Assembly: GCA_030144725.1 (NCBI GenBank) | Contig: JASKMD010000013.1 | Location: 4,310,278 to 4,374,277, forward strand | DNA from: Haematococcus lacustris | Lineage: Eukaryota > Chlorophyta > Chlorophyceae > Chlamydomonadales > Haematococcaceae | Direction: 5' to 3' | DNA length: 64,000 nt | In this document: positions 39,873 to 50,640 of the stretch, one piece after another | Position numbering within the stretch: position 1 is the first letter of the stretch | How the letters are laid out: every line of letters starts with the position of its first letter | Translations under genes and position numbers: made by a program | The notes under the pieces: model-generated | Told to the model about the DNA's origin: nothing | Seen by the model: only the letters and a program-made list of their open reading frames with translations | The model's database searches: none

Positions 39873-42481
39873 AGCTGGGACTGTCTGTTGACCTGCAGAG
39901 GGGGTGGAGCAAAAAGGCTGTCAGGGTGTGAGGGCGCCAGTAGCAGCAGCAGCGTATAATTGGCTGGGTGAGGGTACGCACCTGGATGCTCCTGGATGCT
40001 CTCAGCTCACTTCTGTCAGCGATGCCTTAGAACCAGCCTGCAGAGCAGAAAGATAGCAGCACAATCCTGCACAGTAGAGAGAGAACAGCAGCGTGGACTT
40101 CGGACATAAGACGGTAAATCACAGCTGGCGATAAAAACTATTCGCTGGCTACTCCCACAGGCGCTTCAGATGACTTACCCGCGGTTGGTTGGGCGGGCCT
40201 GTGCGCCTGTGGGCTGTGCTGCCCGATGTTACAGCTAGCTGGGCCACGCGACCCGCCGAGCAGGGCTATGCTAGCTACGCACGAAGCCGAGGGCGATCAT
40301 CTGCTGGTCGTAGTCGCCAGTGCTGGGAGTACGACGGCCACTTTTACGACGGATACGACGACGACCCTATTCCATGGGCATGGCTGGGACCACCGTCATC
40401 GGCCCAGTGCTGCTCATTGCTCCTTGGTGCGCTCAACGGGGCAACCGGCGCCAGTTTGCCAGCGCCCTACTCCCCTGCAGCCCCAGCTGTTGTCGGAACT
40501 CACCGCCACTACCACACACCAGGCCAGCCAGGCAGCTCGACAGTTCAGGTGCCTGCATTCAGTGCCACATACGGCAGGCAGGCGCCCCCGCTGCAGGTCC
40601 TGTGTGGCCCCAACCTGGCAGCTACGTGCAGGCAGTGTAGACTGTCTGACTGGCTGCTTGTCTGTGCCACTGCCCAGGCTACCCCAGGGGACCTGCTGGT
40701 TGCTGGCAGCAGTGGACACCCTCCTCCAGCACTGCTGCTCTGCTCTGACACAGCCCTCTAAGAGAGCAGCCTGACTCAGACCCTCTGCTGCTCTGCAGGG
40801 CGGCGGGCTTGAAGGATGAGTCATAGGTGTTCGTTGAAGAGGAGGGCAACACACGGGGCTGAGGCAGAGAGCAGTTGCAGGTGGGCCAGAGCAGGCAGTG
40901 ATGAGGCTCTGAGGGCAGGCTGAGGCAAGCAGGCCCCACTGCCACTGCATGGCCAGCCAGGTCAGTCAGGTCACCTGCCTGGGTAGTTGTTACACTAAGG
41001 AGGCAGGGCTTGGGTGGATACAAGCCAACCCCCAAAGGTAAAAGGCTGAGAAAGGAACTGTGCTAGGAACTGTGCTAGGAGGTGAGAGGTGAGAGGTGTT
41101 AGAGGGTGAAACACCTAGAAGTAAGAGCCAGGGTCAGTAGTGCCACAAGCTCAGGAGGAGGGGTGGGTCAGGAGGTAGGGGGCACCACCAGGGGGTGGTG
41201 CCGGCAGCGGCCCAGACACAGCTGCCAGGCACCCGCTATGCGCCTCCAGCCGCTACGCCCTCACCTCAGTGTGGCACCCTGTGGGACAGTGAATGGTGGG
41301 CGCCAGGCAGCTGGTGTAGAACGTCATAACCACTGCCCCTCACAAGGTGTGCTGGGTGCATTGAAAGCCTTCCAGCCCAGGCGTTTGCTCTGTGCTGTCG
41401 GCGTCTTGCATCACCCAGCCGCTCACCTTCGATTGGCTGTAGCTGCGGCCAGTCTGCCCTGACCAGGACATGGCCAGCTTGATGCACAGCACCCACACCC
41501 ACCTGCAGCGACTTGCCCCCTTGCTGCCAGTGGCCCCGTCAGCCAGGCAGCAGCCCCATGGACCCAGGCAGCAGGGGGCAGCAGCTGAAGAGTCAGGCAG
41601 GCCCTGCACTGACTGCTGCTGCCCTGCTGCCCTGCAAGGTGAGGGAGGCACCATGAGGTGAGGGAGGCGGCAACACATGGCAGCTGGTGGGCACTGCATG
41701 CAGTAAAGCTCTCGTGTTCTTGTTGGCTGCACCCTCACAGCAGGTCAACTCCCTGAGCTGCAGGCACTCTATTACACACGATATGCCGTACAGCACTGAC
41801 CGCACTAAACAGCCACTTTGTTCAAAGAGCATGGAGGATTAGGCCAGCTGACCAGCTGACAGCTTGTCGCCAAACCGCGGTGTATACCGGCTTCCTAAGA
41901 ATGTTCTTCTCATGTGAGTGTAGGGTGTAGAGGAGTGGCCGCGCAGCACATGTAACCCGATGGCGACCCTCTGCTGGATGTGTCTATAATAGCATGCACC
42001 GCGCCGTGCTGGTGGTGCTGGTAGCCTTGCAGTCATTCCCCAACCGCCCTCACCCTCAGCACCTCAACCCTGCAGCCACCACCCACACCTCCACCACAAC
42101 CCAGCTGCCACCTGGTCGACTGCATGGCACCCTGCTTGGGCTGCTGTTGGGGCTAAACATCGTTGGGGCTCAGCACCGCTGGAGTTCAGAGTGTGCAGAT
42201 TGTGCGCTGCCTGCTGCACCTGGGACCAAGGTATAAGTTTACAGAGAAGCACACCACCTGTGCACCTCATCATGGTTACTACTGCCATTGGCCTGCGTAT
42301 TATTCGAGAACCCATTCATAACACACAACATCACAGAGCACCAACGCCTGCCAACAGCCTGCACTTATCAGCAACACAGGCATACAACATCATGGCATTA
42401 GCATTGCACATGCACACACCCACCATGTCATATCATAACTGACGCACATAGCTAAGCATGCCCCCATGATCCATGTGCACA
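39873..42481. other. 5' flank of the 39872 gene and long repeated spacer
   Basis: 39890-40300 is the conserved 5' flank with the CAG core (39950) and minus-strand GTAAGTCATC (about 40168-40177). 40400-41035 matches 17280-17900; 41160-42200 matches 18000-19260 and 52240-53480; 42205-42481 is subfamily B 3' flank. The segment near 42205 is the empty site for the foldback element at 19276. No gene recognised. Confidence 0.5.
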
Positions 42482-44230
42482 TCATTCGATTGTCACTTTG
42501 AAGATGCCTCTCTTGGACCAGCTGTCATCCTGCCAACATGCAGGCACCTCAAACGTGTTGAAGAGTGATGGGGAGATTGTGATGTCTAGCCACCGTGCCC
42601 AGGGCTGATCAGCCATCAGTTGCAATGACTGGTGCATGGCTTCAGAAACAGACTCCTCGATACTGGTGAAGGTGACCTCCTGCACTCTGGGCATGAGCTG
42701 CACCAGCTGGTGCCAGAACTCCAGTGAGGGCTCCACGCTGCCATACCCCAGCTGAAAATGTGTGCAGTCCCGGCACAACGGAGCCAGTGCCAGGACATCA
42801 GCGGCTGTGACTCCATGCAGGTGATGGACCACCACCGGGCCGCAGCACCGCAGCGGTTGCAACATAGCTACTAGCACCGCCAGGTCCTCCCTCTGCTGCT
42901 GTAGGGACATTGGAGTAATGACGCCAGATCGTTCCTCTTCCGCGGTCAGCATCCCAAGTTGCATACGCTTAATCTTCACTGGCACCTTGCACGCACATGC
43001 CATGTTGTGTAGTGCCGCTGCCAGCTCAGGCTTTGAGATGTCCTCCACACTGATGTCCAGTGTCCCCAACATTAGGGGCTGGGAGAGGGAGTGCAGGGGC
43101 AGGTCAGCGAGTGCCTTCCAGTCAATAGTCTCAAGCAGCTCCAACCGCTGCCAGCTGCAAGGCGCATCTGCACATGAGGTGTCCAGCTTTTCAACACCTC
43201 CTAGCTGGAGGCGTGTGATCTGGGTGGCTGCTAGCAGTGTGTCAAACTGTTGCTGGTCCTTGATTTGGATTCTTGGCAGCTGCAGGGAGTGGAGCTGAGG
43301 CAGCACCTGCAGCAGCTCAGTTAGCCCCTTCAGGCCATCAAGGTGGGATAGAGTGAGCACCTGCAGCAGAGCCAGAGGTTGCAAGAACTGCACCAGGACG
43401 TCTGGACCCTCATTCCCTGTCAGATGGTACTTGAGGTGTAGCTGGGTCAGGTGTAGCGCCAGGGGCTGCAGCTTGGGCAGTGGAGGCCAGCTGCCTGAAG
43501 GGTGGCAACGATAGCCATCAAAAACCAGCTGCTTGAGCCTGGCACCTTGGAACGGGTCCAGGGTCACCGCCCCAGACCCAGGCTGTTGCGGCTGCTTGAC
43601 ATTGGTGCTGTGGAGCTCTAGCTGCTGCAGCTGAAGAGACAGTTGTGGGTGGGAGAGCAAGCTAGCCAGGCCGCTGCAGGTGACAGAGTGGCAACTAAGG
43701 ACCAAGGCAGTCAGGCCCGGGAAGCTGTCCACCAGGCGCTGGGCTAGGTCAGGTGAGCAGGGCAGCTCCTTGCGTCTATCACTGTTAACTGATCCAAAGC
43801 CGACCAGCCTGCAGACCTCCACTGCTGCACAGTTGTCCAGCTTTGGCAGAGTGTGGGCCAGCAGGTCGGTGTAGCACTCGCTGTCCTCTGTCTCTGGCTG
43901 CCACAAGGTGAGAGTCAGCTTGCTTGTTCTTGCTTGAAGGGCTGCGACAACTCGCGCCGTGAGCAGCTGGTCGCAGCACTGCCTGCCCAGCTGGATGCGC
44001 AAGGCTGGGGCGTGCAGCACGCGGGCCTGGGAGAAGGCGCGGCAGGTCAGGGGCAGCTGGCTCCTGGCCTGAAGCTGCATGACTCGGCAAGCGATGTCAG
44101 CCAGCAGCGCTGGCGGGAGGTCCAGCAGCCTAGTGGCAGCAGGGGACACCTCGCCGGCTGGGCTGTACCCATCTGCTGCTGAGGCACCGCCATCCTCTGT
44201 AACTTGATGTTGCATGTCATGCTGGCTCAT
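42482..44230 (-). CDS. F-box-like/LRR protein, subfamily B, 582 aa
   Basis: An open frame from ATG 44230 (MSQHDMQHQVTEDG) to 42482. F-box-like segment LLDLPPALLADIACRV, then TCRAFSQARVLHAPAL. Subfamily B middle block present (LVGFGSVNSDRRKELP, LSCHSVTCSGLASLL, LHSTNVKQPQQPGSG). LRR cores LTQLHLKYH, LQVLTLSHL, LHSLQLPRI, ITRLQLGG, WQRLELLE. C-terminal block ADVLALAPLCRDCTHFQL, EFWHQLVQLMPRVQE, QPWARWLDI, ending IFKVTIE. It is closest to 53752-55503, including shared upstream DNA, and the two are products of the young duplication. No lesion. Confidence 0.82.
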   Translation of the reverse strand: MSQHDMQHQVTEDGGASAADGYSPAGEVSPAATRLLDLPPALLADIACRVMQLQARSQLPLTCRAFSQARVLHAPALRIQLGRQCCDQLLTARVVAALQARTSKLTLTLWQPETEDSECYTDLLAHTLPKLDNCAAVEVCRLVGFGSVNSDRRKELPCSPDLAQRLVDSFPGLTALVLSCHSVTCSGLASLLSHPQLSLQLQQLELHSTNVKQPQQPGSGAVTLDPFQGARLKQLVFDGYRCHPSGSWPPLPKLQPLALHLTQLHLKYHLTGNEGPDVLVQFLQPLALLQVLTLSHLDGLKGLTELLQVLPQLHSLQLPRIQIKDQQQFDTLLAATQITRLQLGGVEKLDTSCADAPCSWQRLELLETIDWKALADLPLHSLSQPLMLGTLDISVEDISKPELAAALHNMACACKVPVKIKRMQLGMLTAEEERSGVITPMSLQQQREDLAVLVAMLQPLRCCGPVVVHHLHGVTAADVLALAPLCRDCTHFQLGYGSVEPSLEFWHQLVQLMPRVQEVTFTSIEESVSEAMHQSLQLMADQPWARWLDITISPSLFNTFEVPACWQDDSWSKRGIFKVTIE

Positions 44231-45243
44231 AGCTGGGACTGCTAGTTGGCCTGCAGAGTGGGTGGAGCAACAAGGCTGTCAGGGTCTTCGGGCGCCAGTA
44301 GCAGCAGCAGCGTATGATCGGCTAGACGAGTGGGTGCGGGTACGCACCTGGCTGCTCCTGGCTGCTCACAGCTCAATTATTTCGGCGATGCCTTCGAGGA
44401 AGCCCGGAGAGCAGAAAGAGAGCAGCAGCGTGGACCTCGGACATAAGCGATATTAAGAGCGGCTTCTGTGGTCCGATGCTACAGTTGAAGTCCAGCTGGT
44501 TTCGCTACGAAGCCGAGGGCGATGCAACTTTCCATGCAACCTCTTTCCATGCACACTTCTTTCCATGCAACTGTGACTTCCCAGCCACTGTCAGCCTAAG
44601 GAACTGATGATGTCAGCAGATCACAGTAAACGGAGGAGAAGGCTTGGGCTGTAGCTGGATCAGGAGGGGTGGGTTGGCTTGGGAGCTGGCTCGGGTGGAG
44701 GTAGGGGGCAGCACCAGGGGCCGGCACCAGCAGCGGCGCAGGTAGAGCTGCCTGGCGGCAGCCAACCACCAGGCGGCCCTGAAGCTGGCTGGCTGCAAGG
44801 CAGAGGGCAACACACACTGTCGAATCAATGGGAATGGGGTCAGGGATAGTAAGGGACAGCACTGTAGCAGCAGAGTCGTTGTGCTGGCCTTACCCTAACC
44901 CTAGATTTGCTGGATGGTCACAATTTATGACACGGAAAGATTGAAACGTATTGAAGAGCAACTGAACAGTCACCCCACCCCTCGTTTTACCTCCTTATCA
45001 CCGCCCAACTGTCATGACAGCCATTCCTATCTAGCATCAGCAGCAGGCTGTGTCGTTGCATGCGCTGTGGCTAGGCTATCGCGCCCTTCATGGAGCCATG
45101 TGCTTTTACAATGCATTTCTCATGTTGTCTAGGGTTCTTCCATGCAACCTCCCAGCCACAGTCACATAAGCCTCAACACTATGCATGACACACCACAAAC
45201 AACCCAAGCATCAAGGCGCTGCCAACCGTTGTCAACGGCCAGA
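44231..45243. other. 5' flank of the 44230 gene and 3' flank of the 47151 gene
   Basis: 44240-44450 is the conserved proximal 5' flank with a CAG core at 44302. It lacks the GTAAGTCATC block. 44690-44820 holds the GGTAGGGGGCAGCACCAGGG block. 44890-45243 is the subfamily A 3' flank. The whole stretch is duplicated at 55504-56516. No gene recognised. Confidence 0.5.
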
Positions 45244-47151
45244 TCAGTCAGCAATCACTGAGTCTTTGAACATGCTCACTTTGAATATACCAGCCTTCAC
45301 CCAGCTGCCAGCCTGCCAACATGCAGGGGGCCGAGATGCCCTGAAGTGAAGTGTGATGTCCAGCCACCGTGCCCAGGGCTGCTCAGCCATGAGCTGCAGC
45401 GACTCATGCATGGCTGTAGAGACACATCCCTCTACATTGTTTAACTCAACCTGCTGTACTGCAGGCATGAGCTGCACCAGCTGGCGCCAGAACTCCAGTG
45501 AGGGCTCAATGCTGCCGCCCCACAGCTCAAAGTGTGTGCAGTCCCGGCACAATGGAGCCAGTGCCAGGACATCAGCAGCTGTGACTTCATGCAGCTCGTG
45601 AACCTCCACCTTGCCCACAAAGCAACACTGCAGCGGTTGCAGCAAAGCTACCAGCTGCACCAGGTCCTCCCTCTGCATCCCTAGGAGTTCTGGATTGCCG
45701 ACAACAGCTAATTTGTACACAACCCCACCCACGCCCTCCATGTACAGCTTCACCTCCTTGATCTGCACAGGCACCTTGCACGCTTGTGCCACGAGGTGGA
45801 ATGCAGCTGCCACGTCAGGGTCTGGGTTAGTCTTGTCACTGATGTCGTCCTGCTCTGTGATATGGGGTGAGGCTGCCACCTCGAGTTCTGGGATGTCATG
45901 CACAGTGATCCGATGATCCCCAAACACTAGAGGCTGGGAGAGGGCGTGCAGGGGCAGGTACGCAACGGTGGTCCACTTGGTCTCCCTTGTCTTCCAGCCA
46001 ACCCTCCCAGTCAGCTCCAGCCGCTGCCAGCTGCAGGGCGCATCAGCATATGAGATGTCCAATGCCTCAACTTTGCGCAGCTGTAGGCTTGTAATCTGTG
46101 TGGCTGCCAGGAGTGTGTCGAGCTCCTGCTGGCCTGAGATTGTGACGTCGGGCAGCTGCAGGGTGTGGAGCTGAGGCAGCGCTTGCACCACCTCACCCAC
46201 GCCCTTCAGCTCCCAAAGGTTTGATATAGTCAGCACCTGCAGCTTCACCAGAGGTTGCAAGTACTCCCTGAAGAAGCTCGGGCCAATCTTAGGATCGCAC
46301 GCAACCATGAGGTCCAGCTGGGTCAGGTGTTGCGCCAGGGGCTGAAAGCTAGGCAGCGGCGGTGTGCCAGGCTGTTCAATGGGAGCTGCTTCAATACTGA
46401 GCTGCTTCAATTGCAGACCCTGGAACAGAGGGCCCACTGACAAAGGCTCATCACCAACCATGATGATGGGAAGGGTGAGGTGTAGCTGCTGCAGCTGCAG
46501 GGCAAGCGGCGGGTGGGAGAGCAGGCTGGCCAGCGCATCGCTTGAGACACAGAGCCCCTCCAGGGCCAGAGCAGTCAGGCTGGGGAAGCTGTCCAGCAGC
46601 TGCTGGGCAAGGCCAGGTGGGCAGTGCAGATGACTTCGCTTGTCGGGTGGCCATAGCACACTGCTGGTCAACTTGCAGCATTCGACAGCTACACAGTTGT
46701 CCAGCTTTGCCAGGGCATGGTCCAGCAGGTTGGTGTAATCTTGGGTGTACTCTGTCTGCAGCAGCTGCAAGGTGGGAGCTAATTGCTCAATGTAATACAT
46801 GCTGCCTTCTCTCTCTGGCTGCCACAAGGTGAGGGCCAGCTTGCGTGACCTGGCTTGAAGCGCTGCGACAACTCGGGGCGTCAGCAGCTGGTCGCAGCAC
46901 TGCCTGCCCAGCTGGATGCGCAAGGCTGGGATATGCAGCAGGCGGGCCTGGGAGAAGGCGCAGCAGGTCAGGGGCAGCTGGCTCCTGGCCCCAAGTTGCA
47001 TGACCCGGCAAGCGATGTCATCCAGCAGTGCTGGCGGGAGGTCCAGCAGCCTAGTGGCAGGAGGGGACACCTCGCCGGCTGGGCTGTACCCATCTGTTGC
47101 TGAGGCACCGCCATCCTCTGTGACTTGATGGTGCATGTCACACTGGCTCAT
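45244..47151 (-). CDS. F-box-like/LRR protein, subfamily A, 635 aa (longest copy)
   Basis: An open frame from ATG 47151 (MSQCDMHHQVTEDG) to 45244. F-box-like segment LLDLPPALLDDIACRV, then TCCAFSQARLLHIPAL. LRR cores: LTALALEGL, LQQLHLTLP, LKQLSIEA, LTQLDLMV, LQVLTISNL, LHTLQLPDV, ITSLQLRK, WQRLELTG. It is about 35 residues longer than its relatives because the segment before VAQACKVPVQIKEV appears twice in diverged form (DIPELEVAAS, then DISDKTNPDPDVAAAF), plus KTRETKWTT. The C-terminal block is intact and ends SMFKDSVIAD. The disrupted stub at 56537-56571 is the copy of this gene's 3' end. Confidence 0.8.
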   Translation of the reverse strand: MSQCDMHHQVTEDGGASATDGYSPAGEVSPPATRLLDLPPALLDDIACRVMQLGARSQLPLTCCAFSQARLLHIPALRIQLGRQCCDQLLTPRVVAALQARSRKLALTLWQPEREGSMYYIEQLAPTLQLLQTEYTQDYTNLLDHALAKLDNCVAVECCKLTSSVLWPPDKRSHLHCPPGLAQQLLDSFPSLTALALEGLCVSSDALASLLSHPPLALQLQQLHLTLPIIMVGDEPLSVGPLFQGLQLKQLSIEAAPIEQPGTPPLPSFQPLAQHLTQLDLMVACDPKIGPSFFREYLQPLVKLQVLTISNLWELKGVGEVVQALPQLHTLQLPDVTISGQQELDTLLAATQITSLQLRKVEALDISYADAPCSWQRLELTGRVGWKTRETKWTTVAYLPLHALSQPLVFGDHRITVHDIPELEVAASPHITEQDDISDKTNPDPDVAAAFHLVAQACKVPVQIKEVKLYMEGVGGVVYKLAVVGNPELLGMQREDLVQLVALLQPLQCCFVGKVEVHELHEVTAADVLALAPLCRDCTHFELWGGSIEPSLEFWRQLVQLMPAVQQVELNNVEGCVSTAMHESLQLMAEQPWARWLDITLHFRASRPPACWQAGSWVKAGIFKVSMFKDSVIAD

Positions 47152-48416
47152 AGCTGGGACTGTCTGTTGACCTGCAGAGTGGGTGGAGCAACAAGGCTGT
47201 CAGGGTGTGAGAGCGCCAGTAGCAGCAGCAGCGTATGGTTGGCCGGATGAGTGGGTACGGGTACGCACCTGGCTGCTCCTGGCTGCTCTCAGCTCACTTC
47301 TGTCGGCGATGCCCTCGAATAAGCCTGCAGAGCAGAAAGAGAGCGGCAGCGTGAAGGGGACATAAACAGCAGACTATAGCGGGTGATGAGCACAAAATGG
47401 CCGTTTCACAGGCGCTTCCGATCACTTACGAGCGGCACGATATTTGTTTCGGCTTACGCGCTTCGGCTTTGGCTTTGGCTTCGGCTGACGCTTACGCCCA
47501 GGTCCAGCTGGCGAGGTGGATCGCCGGGCAGGTGCACGTTAGCTTCGCACGAAACCGAGGGCGATACGCCTATGGTTCTTCCCATGCAACCTTTTTCCAG
47601 CCCCCCACACCGGGGAGTGGGAATGCGTGAGAGTAGGCAAGTGTTTTCTGGTAAGGCGTCCCCCTTCTCAGCGGCCCAGCCACTGGGTGACTCCATTGGG
47701 CAGGCTCAAGCGCGTTGCCATGGAGGGCCTGGGCCCGCTGGGTGCTGTACAGCCCAAGGGGGGCAGATGGGGCTCATTAGAGACCAGGCACCCCGCAAAG
47801 TAGGCAAGGCACCTCCCAGCAGCGCGCCCACAGTGGAATGGTGTGGCCGGGCAGCTTGGAGACCAGTGCGGCAGGCAGCTGACGCCCTGCATCAGGCTGC
47901 ACCAGGTCAATGTGATGGTGATGGAGGCAGGCCATGGCCATGTGAATGGGGTCGGGAAACCTAAGGGGCAGCACTGTAGCAGCAGAGTAGCTGTGCTGGC
48001 CTTAGCCTAAACTAAAATGTGATACGGAATGAAGAGCAAGTGAACAGTCATCCCACCCCTTATGTTTTACACAACACGTTTCTCAGGTTGTCTATGCCCT
48101 TTCCCATGCAACCTCCCATCCACTGTCTACTGCCAGAACACTGCCTGAACACCTGAAACATCAAGTTTAGATACAACACTGACCTGCCTGGCCACTACTG
48201 TCAGGTATGGTGTCAGGGCAGGCTCAACGTGTGTGGTGACAAAGCTGTTGTCATCAAGCATAAAGCAAGCGTTGAAGCTGTCCAGTCTTGTCCAGCCACG
48301 CATGTTTTGTAGGTGTCACCGCTCCTGGGTCTTCCAGCATGGCGAAATTCACTACTGTGGCATGCATGGAACATCACAAAGCATCGACGCCCTGCCAAGC
48401 ACTGTCAGTCGCCAGA
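47152..48416. other. 5' flank of the 47151 gene and 3' flank of the 50222 gene
   Basis: 47170-47440 carries the conserved 5' flank (CAG core at 47222; minus-strand GTAAGTGATC at about 47421-47430). 47455-47590 (TTCGGCTTTGGCTTTGGC) matches 6465-6570. 47600-47970 has a plus-strand frame without recognisable motifs. 48040-48416 is the subfamily A 3' flank. No gene annotated. Confidence 0.45.
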
Positions 48417-50222
48417 TCAATCAGCCCACAAGCTCACTTTGATGTTGCCAGCCCTCACCCAGCTGCCAGCCTGCCAACATGCAGGCAGCTCAGAGGCGGC
48501 AGTGTTTCGGTCGTAAATTGTGACATGCAGCCACCGTGCCCAGGGCTGCTCAGCCATGAGCTGCAGCGAGTTATGCATGGCTGCTGTCATACTACCCTCC
48601 ACATGGGTAAGGAAGACTTCCTGCACACTGGGCATGAGTTGTACCAGCTGGCGCCAGAACTCCAGTGAGGGCTCCATGCTGCCGTTGGTCAGCTCAAAGT
48701 GGGTGCAGTCCCGGCACAATGGAGCCAGTGCCAGGACATCAGCAGCTGTGACTCTGTGAAGGCCACATACGTCCACCTTGTCCACGCAGCAGCGCTGCGG
48801 CGGTGGCAGCAGAGATATCAGCTGCGCCAGGTCCACCCTCTGCTGCTGCAGGAGTGCGGGAGTGATAAAATTTGAAGCTCTGTTGATCCTCAGCGCCAGC
48901 TTCTTGATCTTCACTGGCACCTTGACCACATCTGCCAGCAGGTGGAGTGCCGCTGCCACCTCAGGGTGTGAGATGTGCTCCACACACAAGCCCATTCTCC
49001 CCAGCACTAGAGGCTGGGTGAGGGAGTGCAGGGGCAGGTGCGTGATTGCCTCCCAGGCGCACCACTCGATCTCCAGCCGCTGCCAGCTGCAGGGCGCATC
49101 AGCATATGAGGTGTCCAATGCCTGAACTGTGCCCAGCTGTAGGCTTGTGATCTGGGTGGCTGCCAGGAGTGGGTTGAGATCCTGCTGGGGCCAGACTGAG
49201 ACGTCAGGCAGCTGCAGGGTGTGGAGCTGAGGCAGCGCTTGTAGCACCTCAGTCCAGCCCTTCAGGCCATCGTAGGCCATCAAGATCAGCACCTGCAGCT
49301 GAGCCAGAGGTTGCAAGCACTCCCTGAGGTCACTTATAACAATGTGACCACAACAGTCGAGGCACAGCTGGGTCAGGTGCTGCTTCAAGGGCTCAAAACT
49401 AGGCAACCGTGGTGTACCAGGCCGTCTGGGGGTTTCAGCAGCGATGCTGAGCTGCTTCAACTGCAGACCTTGGAGCATAGTGCTGACTGTTCCAGGCTCA
49501 TCACCAACCATGTAGCTGGTATCAGTGAGGTGTAGCTGCTGCAGCTGCAGGGCCAGCGGCGGGTGGAAGAGCAGGCTGGCTAGCTCATTGCTTGAGACAC
49601 GGAGCTCCTCCACAGTCAGGGCAGTCAGGCTGGGGAAGCTGTCTAGCAGCTGCTGGGCAAGGCCAGGTGAGCAGCCCAGATGTTTGAGCTTGTCACGGTC
49701 GTATGTTCCACTGCTGTCATAGGAAGACATCCTGCTGACCAAGTTGCAGTCTTCCACTGCTGCACAGTTGTCCAGCTTTGCCAGGGCACAGGCCAGCAGC
49801 TCGGTGTAATCATGAGTGTACTCTGTCTGCGGCAGCTGCCAGGTGGGGGGCAAACGCTCCTTGTAGCTCTCGCTGTCCTTTGTCTCTGGCTGCAACAAGG
49901 TGAGAGTCAGCTTGCTTGTCCTTGCTTGCAGGGCTGCAACAACTCGGGGCGTGAGCAGCTGGTCGCAGCACTGCCTGCCCAGCTGGATGCGCAAGGCTGG
50001 GATGTGCAGCAGGTGTGCCAGGGAGAAGGCACGGCAGGTCAGGGGCAGTAGGCTCCTGGCCCCAAGCTGCATGACGCGGCAAGCGATGTCATCCAGCAGC
50101 TCTGGCAGGAGGTCCAGCAGCCTAGTGGCAGGAGGGGGAACCTCGGCGGCTGGGCTGCACCCATCTGTTGCTGAGGCACCACCATCCACTGTGGCTTGAT
50201 GTTGCATGTCACTCTGGCTCAT
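48417..50222 (-). CDS. F-box-like/LRR protein, subfamily A, 601 aa
   Basis: An open frame from ATG 50222 (MSQSDMQHQATVDG) to 48417. F-box-like segment LLDLLPELLDDIACRV, then TCRAFSLAHLLHIPAL. An insert of about ten residues (SRMSSYDSSGTYD) follows the CNLV motif. LRR cores: LTALTVEEL, LQQLHLTDT, LKQLSIAA, LTQLCLDC, LQVLILMA, LHTLQLPDV, ITSLQLGT, WQRLEIEW. C-terminal block ADVLALAPLCRDCTHFEL, EFWRQLVQLMPSVQE, QPWARWLHV, ending IKVSLWAD. No disruption. The 5' flank carries the full set of conserved blocks. Confidence 0.82.
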   Translation of the reverse strand: MSQSDMQHQATVDGGASATDGCSPAAEVPPPATRLLDLLPELLDDIACRVMQLGARSLLPLTCRAFSLAHLLHIPALRIQLGRQCCDQLLTPRVVAALQARTSKLTLTLLQPETKDSESYKERLPPTWQLPQTEYTHDYTELLACALAKLDNCAAVEDCNLVSRMSSYDSSGTYDRDKLKHLGCSPGLAQQLLDSFPSLTALTVEELRVSSNELASLLFHPPLALQLQQLHLTDTSYMVGDEPGTVSTMLQGLQLKQLSIAAETPRRPGTPRLPSFEPLKQHLTQLCLDCCGHIVISDLRECLQPLAQLQVLILMAYDGLKGWTEVLQALPQLHTLQLPDVSVWPQQDLNPLLAATQITSLQLGTVQALDTSYADAPCSWQRLEIEWCAWEAITHLPLHSLTQPLVLGRMGLCVEHISHPEVAAALHLLADVVKVPVKIKKLALRINRASNFITPALLQQQRVDLAQLISLLPPPQRCCVDKVDVCGLHRVTAADVLALAPLCRDCTHFELTNGSMEPSLEFWRQLVQLMPSVQEVFLTHVEGSMTAAMHNSLQLMAEQPWARWLHVTIYDRNTAASELPACWQAGSWVRAGNIKVSLWAD

Positions 50223-50640
50223 AGCTGGGACTGTCTGTTGACCTGCAGAGTGGGTGGAGCAACAAGGCTGTCAGGGTGTGAGGGCGCCAGTAGCAGCAGC
50301 AGCGTATGATTGGCTGGATGAGTGGGTGTGGGTACGCGCCTGGCTGCTCCTGGCTGCTCCTGGCTGCTCTCAGCTCCCTTCTGTCGGCGATGCCTTCGAT
50401 TAACCCTGCGGAGCAGAAAGAGAGCAGCAGCGTGGACCTCGGACATAAGCCAGTAGATCACAGCTGGCGAGAATCACTACTCGCTTGCTACTCCCGCAGG
50501 CGTTTCCGATGACTTACGAGCGGTTCTGCTTGTGCGGCCCGATGTTACAGCAGATATCAGTTTCGGCTTTCGCGGCCTAATGTTAAAGCGCTGGGCGAGG
50601 ATGAATGTTAAGCAACATCATAGTAGCTTCGTATGGAACC
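50223..50640. promoter_or_regulatory. conserved 5' flank of the 50222 gene
   Basis: Complete version of the shared upstream region: CTGCAG close to the ATG, CAG core at 50292-50302 with CAGCCAATCATACG on the minus strand, and minus-strand GTAAGTCATC at about 50508-50517. The last is a good splice-donor match about 290 bp upstream of the ATG. Confidence 0.45.

Larger units (their letters stand above)
41200..45297. repeat. segmental duplication unit, copy 1 (partner 52250-56571)
   Basis: The spacer, the subfamily B gene and about 1.07 kb of its 5' flank are present twice at an offset of about 11.27 kb. Copy 2 stops abruptly at 56571, where the plus-strand element begins. The 44450-45297 and 55720-56571 parts differ at only scattered bases, so this duplication is young. 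A third, more diverged relative of the gene and 3' spacer is 18000-21643. Confidence 0.75.

Noticed and set aside
47383..47964. Plus-strand 193-codon frame upstream of the 47151 gene.
   Set aside because: Covers conserved 5'-flank DNA and GC-rich spacer, has no family motif, and has no matching frame in the related flank at 6440-6600.
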